The notes below the pieces were generated by a model. That model saw only the letters and a program-made list of their open reading frames with translations, made no database searches and was not told where the DNA came from. This document shows, piece by piece, positions 38,078-48,411 of a stretch of 64,000 bases of DNA. Where the stretch lies: assembly GCF_021535045.1 (NCBI RefSeq), contig NZ_CP091056.1:372001-436000 (forward strand), in the 5' to 3' direction. Both the position numbers and the translations under genes were made by a program. The DNA comes from Ornithinimicrobium sp. INDO-MA30-4 (GTDB lineage Bacteria > Actinomycetota > Actinomycetes > Actinomycetales > Dermatophilaceae). Position 1 is the stretch's first letter. Every line of letters begins with the position of its first letter.

Positions 38078-39576
38078 ATGGCCACCTTTGTTGATCGTGT
38101 CGTTTTACACCTGCGAGCCGGGAACGGCGGGCACGGTGTGGCTTCGGTGCACCGTGAGAAGTTCAAGCCACTCGGTGGGCCCGACGGTGGCAACGGTGGG
38201 CGTGGTGGCAACATCATTCTGCGTGTTGACCCGCAGGTCACGACCTTGTTGGAGTACCACCGCCACCCGCACCGCACTGCTGCCAATGGCGGTCCTGGTG
38301 AGGGTAGCGAGCGACACGGGGCAAACGGTGAAGATCTGATCCTGGCCGTGCCGGACGGCACCGTCGTCACCAACCGCCACGGTGAAGTTCTCGCCGACCT
38401 GGTTGGCGCGGGCTCAGAGTATGTCGGCTCGCAAGGAGGCCGCGGAGGCCTGGGTAACAAGTCGCTGGCCTCGCCCCGACGCAAGGCCCCAGGATTCGCC
38501 TTGTTGGGTGAGCCTGGCTTCGAAAACGAGGTAATTCTTGAACTGAAGACCCTTGCTGATGTCGCCTTGATTGGCTTCCCCTCGGCAGGTAAGTCCTCGC
38601 TCGTTTCGGTCGTCAGCGCGGCCAAGCCAAAGATTGCTGACTACCCGTTCACCACGCTGGTTCCCAACCTCGGTGTTGTCGAGGCAGGTGGCAACCGCTT
38701 CACCATTGCCGACGTCCCCGGGCTCATCCCAGGTGCGTCTGAAGGCAAGGGTTTGGGCCTGCAGTTCCTGCGCCACGTTGAGCGCTGCCATGTCCTGGTG
38801 CACGTCATCGACTGCGCAACGCTGGAGCCTGGCCGTGACCCGATGACTGACCTTGATGTCATCGAGCACGAGTTGGCTGAGTATGTCCCCGACTCTTCCT
38901 TGGGTGGCATTCCATTGGGTGACCGCGTCCGCATTGTGGTCCTCAATAAGGCTGATGTGCCCGAGGCTCGTGACTTGGCTGAGCTGGTTAAGCCTGACCT
39001 TGAAGAGCGTGGGTTGCAGGTGCACATCGTGTCCGCAGTGGCACACCAAGGCTTGAAGGAGCTGAAGTTCGCGCTGGCGAACGCCGTCAACAAGGCCGGG
39101 CAGATGCTCCCGAGGAGCAGGTTACTCGGACGATTTTGCGCCCGAAGGCCCTTGACGACACCGGATTCCACGTGCGTCGGGAGAACACCTCCGATGGTGA
39201 ATTGTTCCGCGTGCTGGGTGACCGCCCAACGCGTTGGGTCCGCCAGACGGACTTCAACAACGATGAAGCCGTCGGCTACCTGTCTGACCGGCTGAACCGT
39301 CTCGGCGTCGAAGAAGCGTTGCTGAAGGCTGGCGCTGTTGCCGGCTCAACGGTGGTCATTGGCCCAGAGGACTCCTCGGTGGTCTTTGACTGGGAGCCGA
39401 CGATGGCCGCCGGTGCTGAGCTGCTTGGTCAGCGCGGCACTGACCTGCGGCTCGAAGAGGGCGATCGCCCGACTCGCGAAGCGAAACGAGAGGCGTTCCA
39501 CAACAAGATGGATGCGGCCGCGGCGGCTCGCGCGGAGCTGGCTGCAGAGAAGGGCTCGTTCAACAGCGACGAATAG
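38078..39576 (+). CDS. obg: GTPase Obg/CgtA (one frameshift in this sequence)
   Basis: Essential ribosome-associated GTPase of about 499 residues. In order: the glycine-rich Obg fold ([34 protein letters not shown]), the G domain ([11 protein letters not shown], the DVPG switch motif, NKAD) and, after a break near 39108, the actinobacterial-type C-terminal domain ([21 protein letters not shown]). Start ATG 38078 follows GAAAGGATGA. Placed between rpmA and proB as in most actinobacteria. Confidence 0.94.
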
Positions 39577-39683
39577 CCCTGTGTGCCTTTTCCGCTATGC
39601 ACCAAAAGTCGTGTACACATGGCGAGTGAGAAGGTGCATCGTGGGGGAGAGGGATGTATGGGTATGCCTCGGGATGGATTAGT

Positions 39684-40813
39684 ATGCTGAACGTGAACGA
39701 TCTTCGGCAGTCGGTGTCTGGCGCCCATCGGGTCGTCGTCAAAGTCGGCTCTTCCTCGATCACGTTGCCCGAGGGCGGCGTTGACGGTTTCCGCCTGCAG
39801 TCCCTCTCAACGGCCATCGCGAAGAAGTGGCAGGCCGGAACCCAAGTCATCTTGGTCTCTAGCGGTGCAATTGCAGCGGGGATGTTGGCGCTGGGCCTAG
39901 AGCGCCGGCCCAAAGACTTGGCCACGCAGCAGGCTGCAGCCAGCGCGGGTCAAGGCAGCCTGATGGCGACGTACACGCAAGCTTTTTCGGCCTTTGGGCT
40001 AAACGTGGGTCAGGTCCTGCTGACGGCTGACGACATGCACCGGCGCAGCCACTATGTGAACGCCTCACGGACGCTCGAGCGACTCCTCGAGTTGGAGGTC
40101 GTCCCGGTCATCAACGAGAACGACACGGTCGCGACCGATGAGATCCGGTTTGGCGACAACGACCGCTTGGCGGCCCTGGTGGCTCAACTGGTCGACGCCG
40201 ACGCCTTGGTGCTCCTCTCTGACGTTGATGCGCTGTATGACGGCCATCCGAGCAAGCCAGGAACATCCAGGATTCCGTTGGTTAAAGACGCTAGTGACCT
40301 CATCGACATCGACATCGCCACGACCGGCAGCAGTGTCGGCACCGGCGGCATGGTCACCAAAGTAGGCGCTGCATCCATGGCGGCGGCTGAAGGCATACCT
40401 GTGCTGCTGACGTCCGCGACTCAAGTTCACGAAGCACTGACCGGCGAAGACGTCGGCACCCTTTGCGCCCACCGGTCCCAAAAGTCGGCTCGTCGGCGCT
40501 GGTTGGCCCACGCCAGCCACGTGACCGGTCGACTCATCTTGGACGCTGGCGCCGTGGAGGCCGTGGTGAAGCGACAAACCTCCCTGCTGCCCGTCGGTGT
40601 GACCCGGATCGAGGGCACCTTGACGCCGGCGACACTGTCGACCTGTGCGACCCGCAGGGCAAGCCGGTGGCTCGAGGCCTCGTTGGCTATGGCGCCAAAG
40701 AGCTCCAGCCGTTGGTCGGGCACCGGCTAGATGACCTGACCTCCCGGATCAGCCCACGCGGGCGTGGCCCTGGCCGCACCGTGGTGCGCCGTGACGACCT
40801 CGTCGTCCTGTAA
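39684..40813 (+). CDS. proB: Glutamate 5-kinase ProB (one frameshift in this sequence)
   Basis: First enzyme of proline synthesis, about 376 residues. The kinase domain shows VVVKVGSSSIT, LVSSGAIAAGM, VPVINENDTVATDEIRFGDND and GTGGMVTKVGAA. After a break near 40622 the C-terminal PUA domain continues as DAGDTVDLCDPQGKPVARGLV and ends RTVVRRDDLVVL. The ATG at 39684 lacks a strong ribosome site; GTG at 39693 is an alternative. Confidence 0.93.
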
Positions 40814-40853
40814 CCCTTCACTCTCGTTTGTTCTACCTACGTTTCGAGGAGTC

Positions 40854-42148
40854 CTGAGCCCCGCCCAGATTGCTGACCTGGATAATGCCGTCGTTGAGAT
40901 GGTCCATGAGATTGCTCGGGGTGCCCGTGCGGCTGGGCGCGACCTGGCGCTGCTGACCCGCGCGCAGAAGGACGCGGCGCTGCTTGCGATGGCGGATGCG
41001 ATCGACGCGCAGGTCGCCGATGTGGTGGCCGCCAATGGTGAGGACATTGCTCGGGGCCGCGCCAAAGGGATGGCCATCAACTTGATCGACCGGCTGACGC
41101 TCGACGAAGACCGGGTGCGGGCGGTGGCTGACGCGCTGCGCGATGTTGCGGGTTTGGCAGACCCGGTGGGTGAGATCGTGCGTGGATCGACCCTGGCCAA
41201 CGGCCTGCGAATGCGCCAGGTGCGGGTCCCGATGGGCGTTGTCGGGATGATTTATGAGGCACGGCCCAATGTGACCGTCGATGCGGCTGGATTGGGCGTG
41301 AAGTCTGGCAATGCCGTCATCTTGCGCGGTGGCTCTGCTGCTGCTTCGACCAACGCAGCCCTGGTCAACATCATGCGAGCATCGATGGTGTCCTCTGGTT
41401 TGCCAGCTAACTCCATCAACTTGCTGACCGAGGGTGGCCGTGATGCGGGCCGGGCCCTGATGACTGCGCGCGGTCTCGTTGACCTAGTCATTCCCCGCGG
41501 TGGTGCCAGCCTGATCCAGACCGTTGTCACCGAATCCACCGTGCCGGTGATCGAGACGGGCATCGGCAACTGCCACGTGTATGTCGACGCTAGCGCTGAC
41601 ATCGAAATGGCCACCAAGATCGTGGTCAACTCCAAGACGCACCGCACCTCGGTCTGCAACGCGGCGGAGTCGCTGTTGGTCCATGAAGACATCGCCGAGG
41701 CCGTCGTGCCGGGCATCATGGCCCAGTTTGCGGCGGCCGGTGTGACCGTCCATGGCGACGAGTTGATGCTCAAGTATGCCGAGGCGGCCGGGGCAACTGG
41801 CGTCGCGATCACCGATGAGGACGACGACACCGAGTTCCTGTCACTAGACATCAGCGCGCGGGTGGTTCCCCACCTCGATGCCGCGATTGCGCACGTGCAG
41901 GAGCACACCTCGGGGCATACCGAAGCGATTGTCACTGCTGATTTGGGATCATCCACGACGTGGGTTAACCAGATCGATGCTGCGGCCGTGTTGGTCAACG
42001 CTTCGACCCGATTCACCGACGGCGGCGAGTTCGGATTTGGCGCGGAGATCGGCATTTCAACCCAAAGCTGCATGCACGCGGCCCGATGGCGCTGCCGGAG
42101 TTGACCACGACAAAGTGGGTTGTCGAGGGCAACGGCCAGATCCGCTGA
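40854..42148 (+). CDS. proA: Gamma-glutamyl phosphate reductase ProA (one frameshift in this sequence)
   Basis: Second enzyme of proline synthesis. Family motifs include [34 protein letters not shown]-like [14 protein letters not shown], the catalytic Cys in [11 protein letters not shown] and [12 protein letters not shown] break near 42065 precedes the end [21 protein letters not shown]. The start is uncertain: homology suggests translation begins near [11 protein letters not shown], where the only candidate is a CTG at 40854 close behind GAGGAG; the first in-frame ATG is 40899 and would shorten the N-terminus. Confidence 0.9.
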
Positions 42149-42220
42149 CTCGGGCGTCGGGCCGGTCGAAAGAGGGCCGGTCACGAGTGCCGCATCTGCA
42201 CTGAGTAATATGAAGCCGCC

Positions 42221-43595
42221 ATGAATAGCTCCTTTGTCGAGCGTGTCGCCGACACCACACTGCCCACTCCGTTCGGCACTTTCGCGATGATTGGCTATCG
42301 CGATGCCGACGGGCACGAGCATGTCGCGCTGATTGCGCCGCATACCCCTTGCATGACGAGACGGGGAGTCTGCGCCGCTGGTCCGGCTGCACTCCGAATG
42401 CCTCACCGGCGATGCTTTGGGCTCCCTGCGATGCGACTGCGGGCAGCAACTTCAGGCCGCGCTAAAGGTGATCGCTGGCCGCGGGTCGGGTGCAGTTCTC
42501 TATCTGCGCGGGCACGAAGGCCGGGGGATTGGCCTGCTGGAAAAGATCAAGGCCTATGGGTTGCAGGACCAGGGCGTGGACACGGTTGATGCCAATTTGG
42601 CCTTGGGACACCCCGCTGACGCGCGGGACTATCGCGCCGCGGCGGCCATGCTGAGCGACTTGGGCTTGCCCCGGTGACCTTGTTGTCCTCGAACCCTGCT
42701 AAAGAAGACGCCCTGCGCGACCTGGGTATCACCGTGGCGCAGCGCTCCCCGCTGTTCGTCCCCGAGCACGCCGAGAACGCGCGCTATCTGGCAACCAAGC
42801 GGGCACGAATGGCCCACGACGTGCCAGACCATCAATCTGGCGTGTGGCATGAGTTGCTGCAGGGGCGGGTCCCGACGGAGATCAGCGACGGGGTGGACCG
42901 TGAGTTAGTCGATATTTACGCACCGATCGTGGATGCGGGTTCGCCCTTCGTGCTCGCCCAACTCGCGCAGAGTCTGGACGGCTTCATCGCCTCATCCACC
43001 GGCGATGCCAACTTCGTGTCTGGGCCACAAGATCGCCAGCATCTCCATCGATTGCGCGCCCTGGCTGACGCGGTCATCGTAGGCGCCGGCACAGTGTGCT
43101 CAGATGACCCGCAACTGACGGTGCGTGATGCTCCTGGAGACAACCCGGTGCGCGTTGTCTTGGACCCGAAGGGCGGATCCCGCGCACTGCCAAGGTGCTG
43201 AATGACCCGGCTGCGCCCACGGTGTGGGTCACCGGCAGCGACGTTGATGTGCCCGCGCTGGCTGCACATGTGAGCCACTGGCCGATTCAACTCACCGACT
43301 CCACATTCCCGCTGCTACCGTTGTGGCCGCACTTTCAGGTCAGGGTTGGGGGCGCATCTTGGTTGAGGGTGGCGGCAAGACCGTTTCGGACTTCTTGGAG
43401 GCCGGACTCATCGACTCGTTGTCTTTGACCACGGCGCCGATGCTCATTGGTGATGGTGTCCCGGGATTGAGGTTCGCTGGCAATCCAGCGCTCGCCGGAG
43501 CCTTGCGCGCTCCAGTGCGCCGCTTCATGCTCGGAGACGACTTGCTGACCCAGGTGTGGTTCCGAGCGATTCCCGAGGGCGAAGCACCGTCCTAA
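42221..43595 (+). CDS. ribA: GTP cyclohydrolase II fused to a RibD-type reductase domain (about four frameshifts in this sequence)
   Basis: About 458 residues. The first 200 are GTP cyclohydrolase [21 protein letters not shown], the zinc-binding [18 protein letters not shown] (C-x10-C-x-C), [12 protein letters not shown], and [11 protein letters not shown], whose Tyr corresponds to catalytic Tyr105 of E. coli RibA. The second half is a RibD C-terminal/dihydrofolate-reductase-like domain: [55 protein letters not shown]. No deaminase domain or DHBP synthase is present. Breaks near 42350, 42675, 43185 and 43360 all fall inside conserved sequence, so I read one fused protein. It should open the riboflavin (or a related) pathway. 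Confidence 0.82.
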
Positions 43596-44404
43596 CCAGG
43601 ACGACGGCACCTGGCAGGGTGCCGATCAGCGCCAGCACGCCAAATGTTGCCGCCAGGGTGACTCCGCTCTGAGCCGGCAGCCCCCAGACCACAGCGGCCA
43701 AAGCAGTCAGACCCTCGCGTGGGCCCCAACCACCGACATTCACCGGTATGGCCATGGCCGCTAAACAGATGGCACCAAGGGCTGTGGCGGAGGCCAGACC
43801 CAACTCTGGCAGCGCCAGCCTGGCACCGTAAACCGTGAGGGCGAGCAGGCTGAGCCACATCAGTAGCGACCAGGCCAACGCGCGCAGCACTCGAAGAGCA
43901 GGCAGGTGTCGGGCCGCCAATAGCCACACCAGGGTTAACAGCACTGCGGTGAGAGCTAGGCCGAGCAGCCCCCAAGCAAGATTGAGCCCGGTGAACATGA
44001 TGGCCACGATTGCCCCCATCATCGTCACGGCCGTGCCCAGGAGGCGCTCTGCGGTCACCACCTCGCGCCCGAGCCGCCTTTGGGTTTGGTGCCAACTGGA
44101 TGATCGATAGCCCTCAGCACATCACCGGCAACTCCGCCAGGAAGCACCATATTGAGGAATGAACTCTGATAAATGGCAGCCATCGCCGTCGCTCTTGGGG
44201 GTGCTGATTGGAAAGCGTGGGCCACACAGCGCCAGCGTTCGGCGTGCGTCACGACTGGCACTAGCCCCCAGACCAAGGCGACCAGCGCGGCCAGGGGGGT
44301 CAAAGACTGAAAAGCAGCAAAAAGGGGCCTAAGCCAAAACCAGCAATGACGACGACCAGCACCAAAATGCCCGCCAGGGCTTGCCATCGCTGCCTTGCCG
44401 TCAT
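43525..44404 (-). CDS. Flippase-like membrane protein (LPG synthase TM/UPF0104 family; two frameshifts in this sequence)
   Basis: Starts MTARQRWQALAGILVLVVVI with a first transmembrane helix. Bridging breaks near 44310 and 44070 gives about 290 residues with six to eight hydrophobic segments, the family motif FLNMVLPGGVAGDVLRA and, near the end, VNVGGWGPREG. This family shares the membrane part of lysyl-phosphatidylglycerol synthases and is widely linked to polyprenyl or lipid-linked sugar handling. Its 3' end overlaps the convergent ribA gene by about 70 bp, and its ATG overlaps the presumed stop of the methyltransferase gene upstream. Confidence 0.72.
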
Positions 44405-45276
44405 GGCGAGCCAGGTGCAGTGGGGTTGGGGGCGCCTGCGGCGTGCGGCCAGGCCAAAGGTCTTCGTGTTCGACGATCACGCTGAGCTCGCCCGCGTTGA
44501 GTTGAGCCTCACGCGCTGCTGCCCACGCGCCCAACTCTGGTGAATCTGACAGCAGCTCGCTCGCAGCGGCGACACGGTCTTGCAGCCACCGACGCGTCAT
44601 CGCCATGGAACTCGCATCGAGCGTCCACGGCGTCGGAACGAGGAGCACCTGCCAATCATGCGCGGCGAAGGCGGCGACGGCAGCCTCAAGACCTGCTGGC
44701 CCGGACAGAGTGCCGCGAGATTGGTGATCATTGAAAGCCTGGATCAGGTCCTGATCAAGGGGTGTGATGGGCTGAGCGACAACTGACCTGTCACGCTAAG
44801 CGCCAGAACCGCCGCGTCGGCGTGCTCGCAGATCGCACCCACGAGGGAGTCGATGGACTCGAAGGTGAGCACATCGAGGAGGGCAGATGCCCCGACGAGG
44901 CAGGGCGCGGAGCTCGCAGCGACGACCCCGGCCACATCGGCGATGTCGCCAACCACGGTGGAAAAGGCAAGCGCGCTGGCAGATCGATGTTGGCCAACAA
45001 GTTGGGGTCGTGATCGAGCAGGATCCACTGCGGCGCCTCGCCCATTGCCTCAAGGTGGTGTGCCAACCACGCGGTGTTCGCGCCAGTGCCAGCACCAACG
45101 TCGATCACAGAGCTGATCGGGCCGCACTGGGCGATCAACTGTCCTAGTGCCTCGACTGTGCTGCGGCGAGCCTGGTCATCCAGTGGACGCCGTAACTCGA
45201 GCCAGTCGGCCGCAATGGGGTCTGACTGGATTTCCTCATCTGACACTGCGGCCTCCGACTGTCTTGGCAAGGTCAT
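44401..45276 (-). CDS. SAM-dependent methyltransferase, class I (about two frameshifts in this sequence)
   Basis: Starts MTLPRQSEAAVSDEEIQSDP. The SAM-binding motif I is VIDVGAGTGANTAWL, followed by ILLDHDPNLL as the acidic strand-2 motif. After a break near 44970, ALLDVLTFESIDSLV and VLALSVTGQL follow; another break near 44760 leads to HDWQVLLVPTPWTLD and the end around PLHLARH. The exact stop is obscured; the TGA overlapping the next ATG (44401-44403) is the likeliest. The substrate is unknown. It belongs to the minus-strand unit 47698-43525 with glycosyltransferase, PTPS-like and MDR genes. Confidence 0.7.
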
Positions 45277-46254
45277 GCGCGCAAGTCTCCCAGGTGCGCA
45301 AGTGCTGGTTGCGCTCGGCCACCCATGAGGCCCAACTCTGGCGGACTGTTGGCTCGACCAGCCATTGCCGCAGTGAGCGGGCCCATGCCGTGGGGTTTTG
45401 TGCAGAGGGCGCCATTCCAGTGAGCAGGCCCATCGGCCCGGCCAAGGTCTGCTCGCTCGCGGTGTCTGCGCTGACGATCACGGGTATGCCGTGGGCTAGC
45501 GCTTCGGTGATGACCATGCCGTAGGTCTCAAACCGGGAAGGGAAAACCAGCAGGTCACTTTGCCGCCACAGGCGTGAGACTTCCAGGTCGTTGAGGGCCC
45601 CGTCATCCGCACCCGATCGGTCAAACCGTGGGTATGCAGCAACTCCTGGAGCCGTCGAGTCTCACCTTCAGGGGCGGCTCCGGCCCAGGTCGCCTGCCAT
45701 TCCAGGTCGGTGATTTGTGCCAGTGCGGCGATCAGCAACTCGTAGTTTTTGCGGGGCGTATAACTTGCGACGGTCACTAGATGCGGGGGTGGCAACACGC
45801 CGTGGCTCGATCGTGCTCGGCAGTGCGACTCCCGGCTCAACGACGGTGATTTCCTGTGGTCCATGCCGGCGCACAAGGTCGGCTTTGGACCACTCACTGG
45901 TCGTGATCACGCCAGCCGACAGATCGAGGGCTGCCCTCTCACGGCAGTTGAGTTCGCCGGCCTCGGCCGCGCTCTGACGATCAGCGGCCAGCGGCAAGTG
46001 AACCAGCAGCCACGGTCGGGCGCCTTGAGAGTGAGCGCGAGCCAAGGCTTTGGGTCCGCGCAGCCGAGCAGGCCATCGAGGACGACGGGTCCGCGCACGC
46101 TGTCCAAGATGCTCGCCAGATGATCGCGCTCGCTCGCTGTTGGACAGGGCCAGGATCCGGGAATACGAATCAGGGCTTGCTGCCAAACGCTCGCGACCTG
46201 CTCGTGGAAGCGATCGCCACCACTGGGGCTGCCACCGAGATCGGCGACGACCAA
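45236..46254 (-). CDS. GT4-type glycosyltransferase (several frameshifts in this sequence)
   Basis: Reassembled from three frame segments with breaks near 45990, 45790 and 45600. Order: VVADLGGSPSGGDRFHEQV at the start (probably TTG 46254), PLIxx HLPLAAD-like segment, AGVITTSEWSKADLVRRHG, VTVASYTPRKNYELLIAAL, then RLWRQSDLLVFPSRFETYGM and VITEALAHGIPVIVSADTA. The FPSRFETYGMVITEAL stretch is the donor-sugar site of GT-B family 4 enzymes. About 340 residues. It likely glycosylates a small molecule or lipid carrier made by the neighbouring genes; sugar and acceptor are unknown. Its end overlaps the methyltransferase start by about 40 bp. Confidence 0.75.
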
Positions 46255-46263
46255 GGTGGGAAG

Positions 46264-46667
46264 TTACTCGCCACCTGGCGGCACCGCCATGGCAAACTCG
46301 GCCCAGGCGTCGGGGTTCTCCCGCAGCACGACCGCGATCTCGCTGAGGTTGCCTCCGAGCCCCGCGGAAGACAAGCGCTTCCACACCTGATGAGCGACGT
46401 AGGACGCCATGAATTCGGTGGTCGTCAATTGCCCCGCCAACTCGGGCACTTCGTCGAGGTTGCGATAGCGCAAGGTAGCCAAGACTGCTTCAAGGTGCTC
46501 GCTGGCTGCACCGATGTCGAGCACGACCTGATGGTTATCTAAGGCAGGAGCGCGAAAACTGACTTCGGTCACGAAGGTGGCGCCATGAATACCTTGGGCT
46601 GGGCCAAAAACGGATCGGGCAAGGTGTGCGCGATCATCATGTGATTGCGGATCGTGAGGCTAAACAT
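46264..46667 (-). CDS. 6-pyruvoyl-tetrahydropterin synthase-like protein with altered active site (one frameshift in this sequence)
   Basis: About 134 residues: MFSLTIRNHMMIAHTLPDPF, then, after one T lost in a run at 46606-46610, FGPAQGIHGATFVTEVSF, and later VVLDIGAASEHLEAVL, RYRNLDEVPEL and TTEFMASYVA. This is the T-fold PTPS/QueD family. The first zinc His (MIAH) and the next (IHG) are kept, but the canonical CxxxHGH is AxxxHGA, so the nucleophilic Cys and the third zinc His are missing. It may bind a pterin-like molecule with different chemistry. ATG overlaps the MDR stop. Confidence 0.72.
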
Positions 46668-47698
46668 GTGGATAGTCGACCACATGCATCAGGCCGGTCA
46701 ACTCACCAGCCCCCAGCGCCGCCATCGTCTGCGGCAAGGACTCAAAGTCGCTGCGTGAAGTTAACCAGGTGTCATAGATCGGGTCAGCCAACTCGGTGAG
46801 CGCCAACTCCAGGCGATCCCGCAGGGTCCGACGAGGGCTTGTGACGTCGGAACTCGTCCGACCTGACTGCTGCGAATCGTCAGGCGTTTGGCGTGAAAAT
46901 CAGCACCTAGCGGGACGACTGGCGCAGCCTGGCCAAACCACGAGGCCTCCACCAGCGTGCCCTCCACGCCCAGCGAACTCAATCCTGATGCGAGACCCTG
47001 CTGCGTCGCTGAAGCATGGATGACGAGGTCAAGATCCGAGGGGATTGCGTCGGGGGAGGTCAGGTCGAGACCCAGCGACGCAGCGAAGGGGCGTTTGTCC
47101 GGATCGGGGTCAACCAGGACCAATTCGGTCAAGGGAAGTCGCGTAAGAGCGCGGCAACGCTCAGACCAGTTAGGCCAGCGCCGATGATCGCCACGCGGTC
47201 ACCCCAGGCCGGTGGCGCGTCCCAAAGGATGTTGATCGCCGTCTCGACAGTCCCGGCCAACACGGCCCGGTCTGAGGGCACGGTGTCGGGTATCGGCACG
47301 AGGGCGCTGACCGGCACGACATACCGGTCCTGGTGCGGGAAGAGGCAAAACACGCGACGTCCCAGCCAGTCCTGCGGGCCGTCTTCGACGACACCGACGT
47401 TGAGGTAGCCATATTGGACCGGTCCGGGGCGTTCGCCGACTTGGAACGGCGCTCGCATCAAGTCAGCGACACTCGGTGGCACTTGGTCGTTGAGGACCAG
47501 CGCTTCTGTCCCACGGCTGACGCCGGTGTGCAGGGCCCGGACCAGGGCCTGATCGGCGCCCAGTGGCGCTAGCGGAACAGGCAGCACTTCAGCAATCCCA
47601 GGACGTGGCGAGATCAGGCCTCGGGCGGTCGATGGTGCTTCACCAGCGATGATGACTCCTCGTGTCGGGCGAAAGTGGAGGTGTGAGCAGGTCGGCAT
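46660..47698 (-). CDS. MDR-family dehydrogenase without typical zinc site (two frameshifts in this sequence)
   Basis: About 346 residues of the medium-chain dehydrogenase family: ALVRALHTGVSRGTEALVL, where the usual GVCGTD zinc Cys is Ser; PGPVQYGYLNVGVVED; VFCLFPHQDRYVVP; TVETAINILWDAPP; and the nucleotide-binding GDRVAIIGAGLTGLSVAALL. Breaks near 47130 and 46830 lead to the ending ALGAGELTGLMHVVDYPHV. The SRGTE motif recalls the BchC-like branch. The ATG at 47698 is only 11 bp from the divergent GTG at 47710, so the true start may be further in. Confidence 0.72.
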
Positions 47699-47709
47699 AG
47701 GGTGACGGG

Positions 47710-48411
47710 GTGCCCTCTTCTCGCCTCGTGATTGCCATCCGCATCTTGGTGGTCGCAGTTTTGCTTATCGCGACCCCAATCTTGGCATCTCGCGTTTCAG
47801 GCGGTTTTGGCACCACGTTAGCCACGCTAGTGGCTGTGACCACCTATGCGTTCCTCGCTGGGTCTCTCTTAGACCGGACCCGCACGGCAGTGGGTCCAGC
47901 TGATCTGGTGACTTTGGTGCGAGGTGGTCTGGCCTGCGGCGCCGCGGGGTATGCGGTGCTCGTGTTGCGCGGCGAAGTCCCGACCCAAGCCTGGCTGATC
48001 TTTGCCGTGGCAATGCTGGCGGTGTTGCTGGATGGCGTGGATGGAGCCGTGGCCCGCGCAACGGGGACCCAGAGCCGGTCGGGGGCTCGTCTAGACGCCG
48101 AAACCGATGCCGCGCTGTTCCTAATTCTCTCCCTCATTGCGGCCCCGCTGGTGGGGGTGTGGGTCCTGGCCAGTGGGTTGCTGCGCTACGCCTTTGGGTT
48201 GGGCGTCATGGTCAAGCCAACCTGGCGTCGGGCGCTGCCTCCGCGCGAGAGTCGGCGGGTGGTGGCAGCTATTCAAGGGGTTGTGTTGGCCTCAGTGTTT
48301 GCCCCGTTCATCCCGGTTTGGCTGGCCACCACCGCGTGCGCACTAGCGCTAGCGCTCCTGGTTTGGTCGTTCGGCCGAGATGTCGTCTGGTTGCAGCGGC
48401 AAGCGCGCTGA
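47710..48411 (+). CDS. CDP-alcohol phosphatidyltransferase family membrane protein
   Basis: A 233-residue membrane protein with about six helices. The family motif D-x2-DG-x2-AR-x8-G-x3-D-x3-D is complete in LDGVDGAVARATGTQSRSGA followed by RLDAETD. Such enzymes move a phospho-alcohol from a CDP-activated donor to a second alcohol, for example in phosphatidylinositol-phosphate or cardiolipin synthesis. Here the divergent neighbour genes for a PTPS-like protein, glycosyltransferase and flippase raise the possibility of an unusual lipid or polyol acceptor. Frame intact. The 3' end overlaps the convergent GT2 gene by about 60 bp. Confidence 0.85.
   Translation: MPSSRLVIAIRILVVAVLLIATPILASRVSGGFGTTLATLVAVTTYAFLAGSLLDRTRTAVGPADLVTLVRGGLACGAAGYAVLVLRGEVPTQAWLIFAVAMLAVLLDGVDGAVARATGTQSRSGARLDAETDAALFLILSLIAAPLVGVWVLASGLLRYAFGLGVMVKPTWRRALPPRESRRVVAAIQGVVLASVFAPFIPVWLATTACALALALLVWSFGRDVVWLQRQAR

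Noticed and set aside
42141-42190. GGCCGGTC repeat after proA as a terminator
   Set aside because: The repeat is direct rather than inverted in the useful orientation and forms no good hairpin with a T-run.
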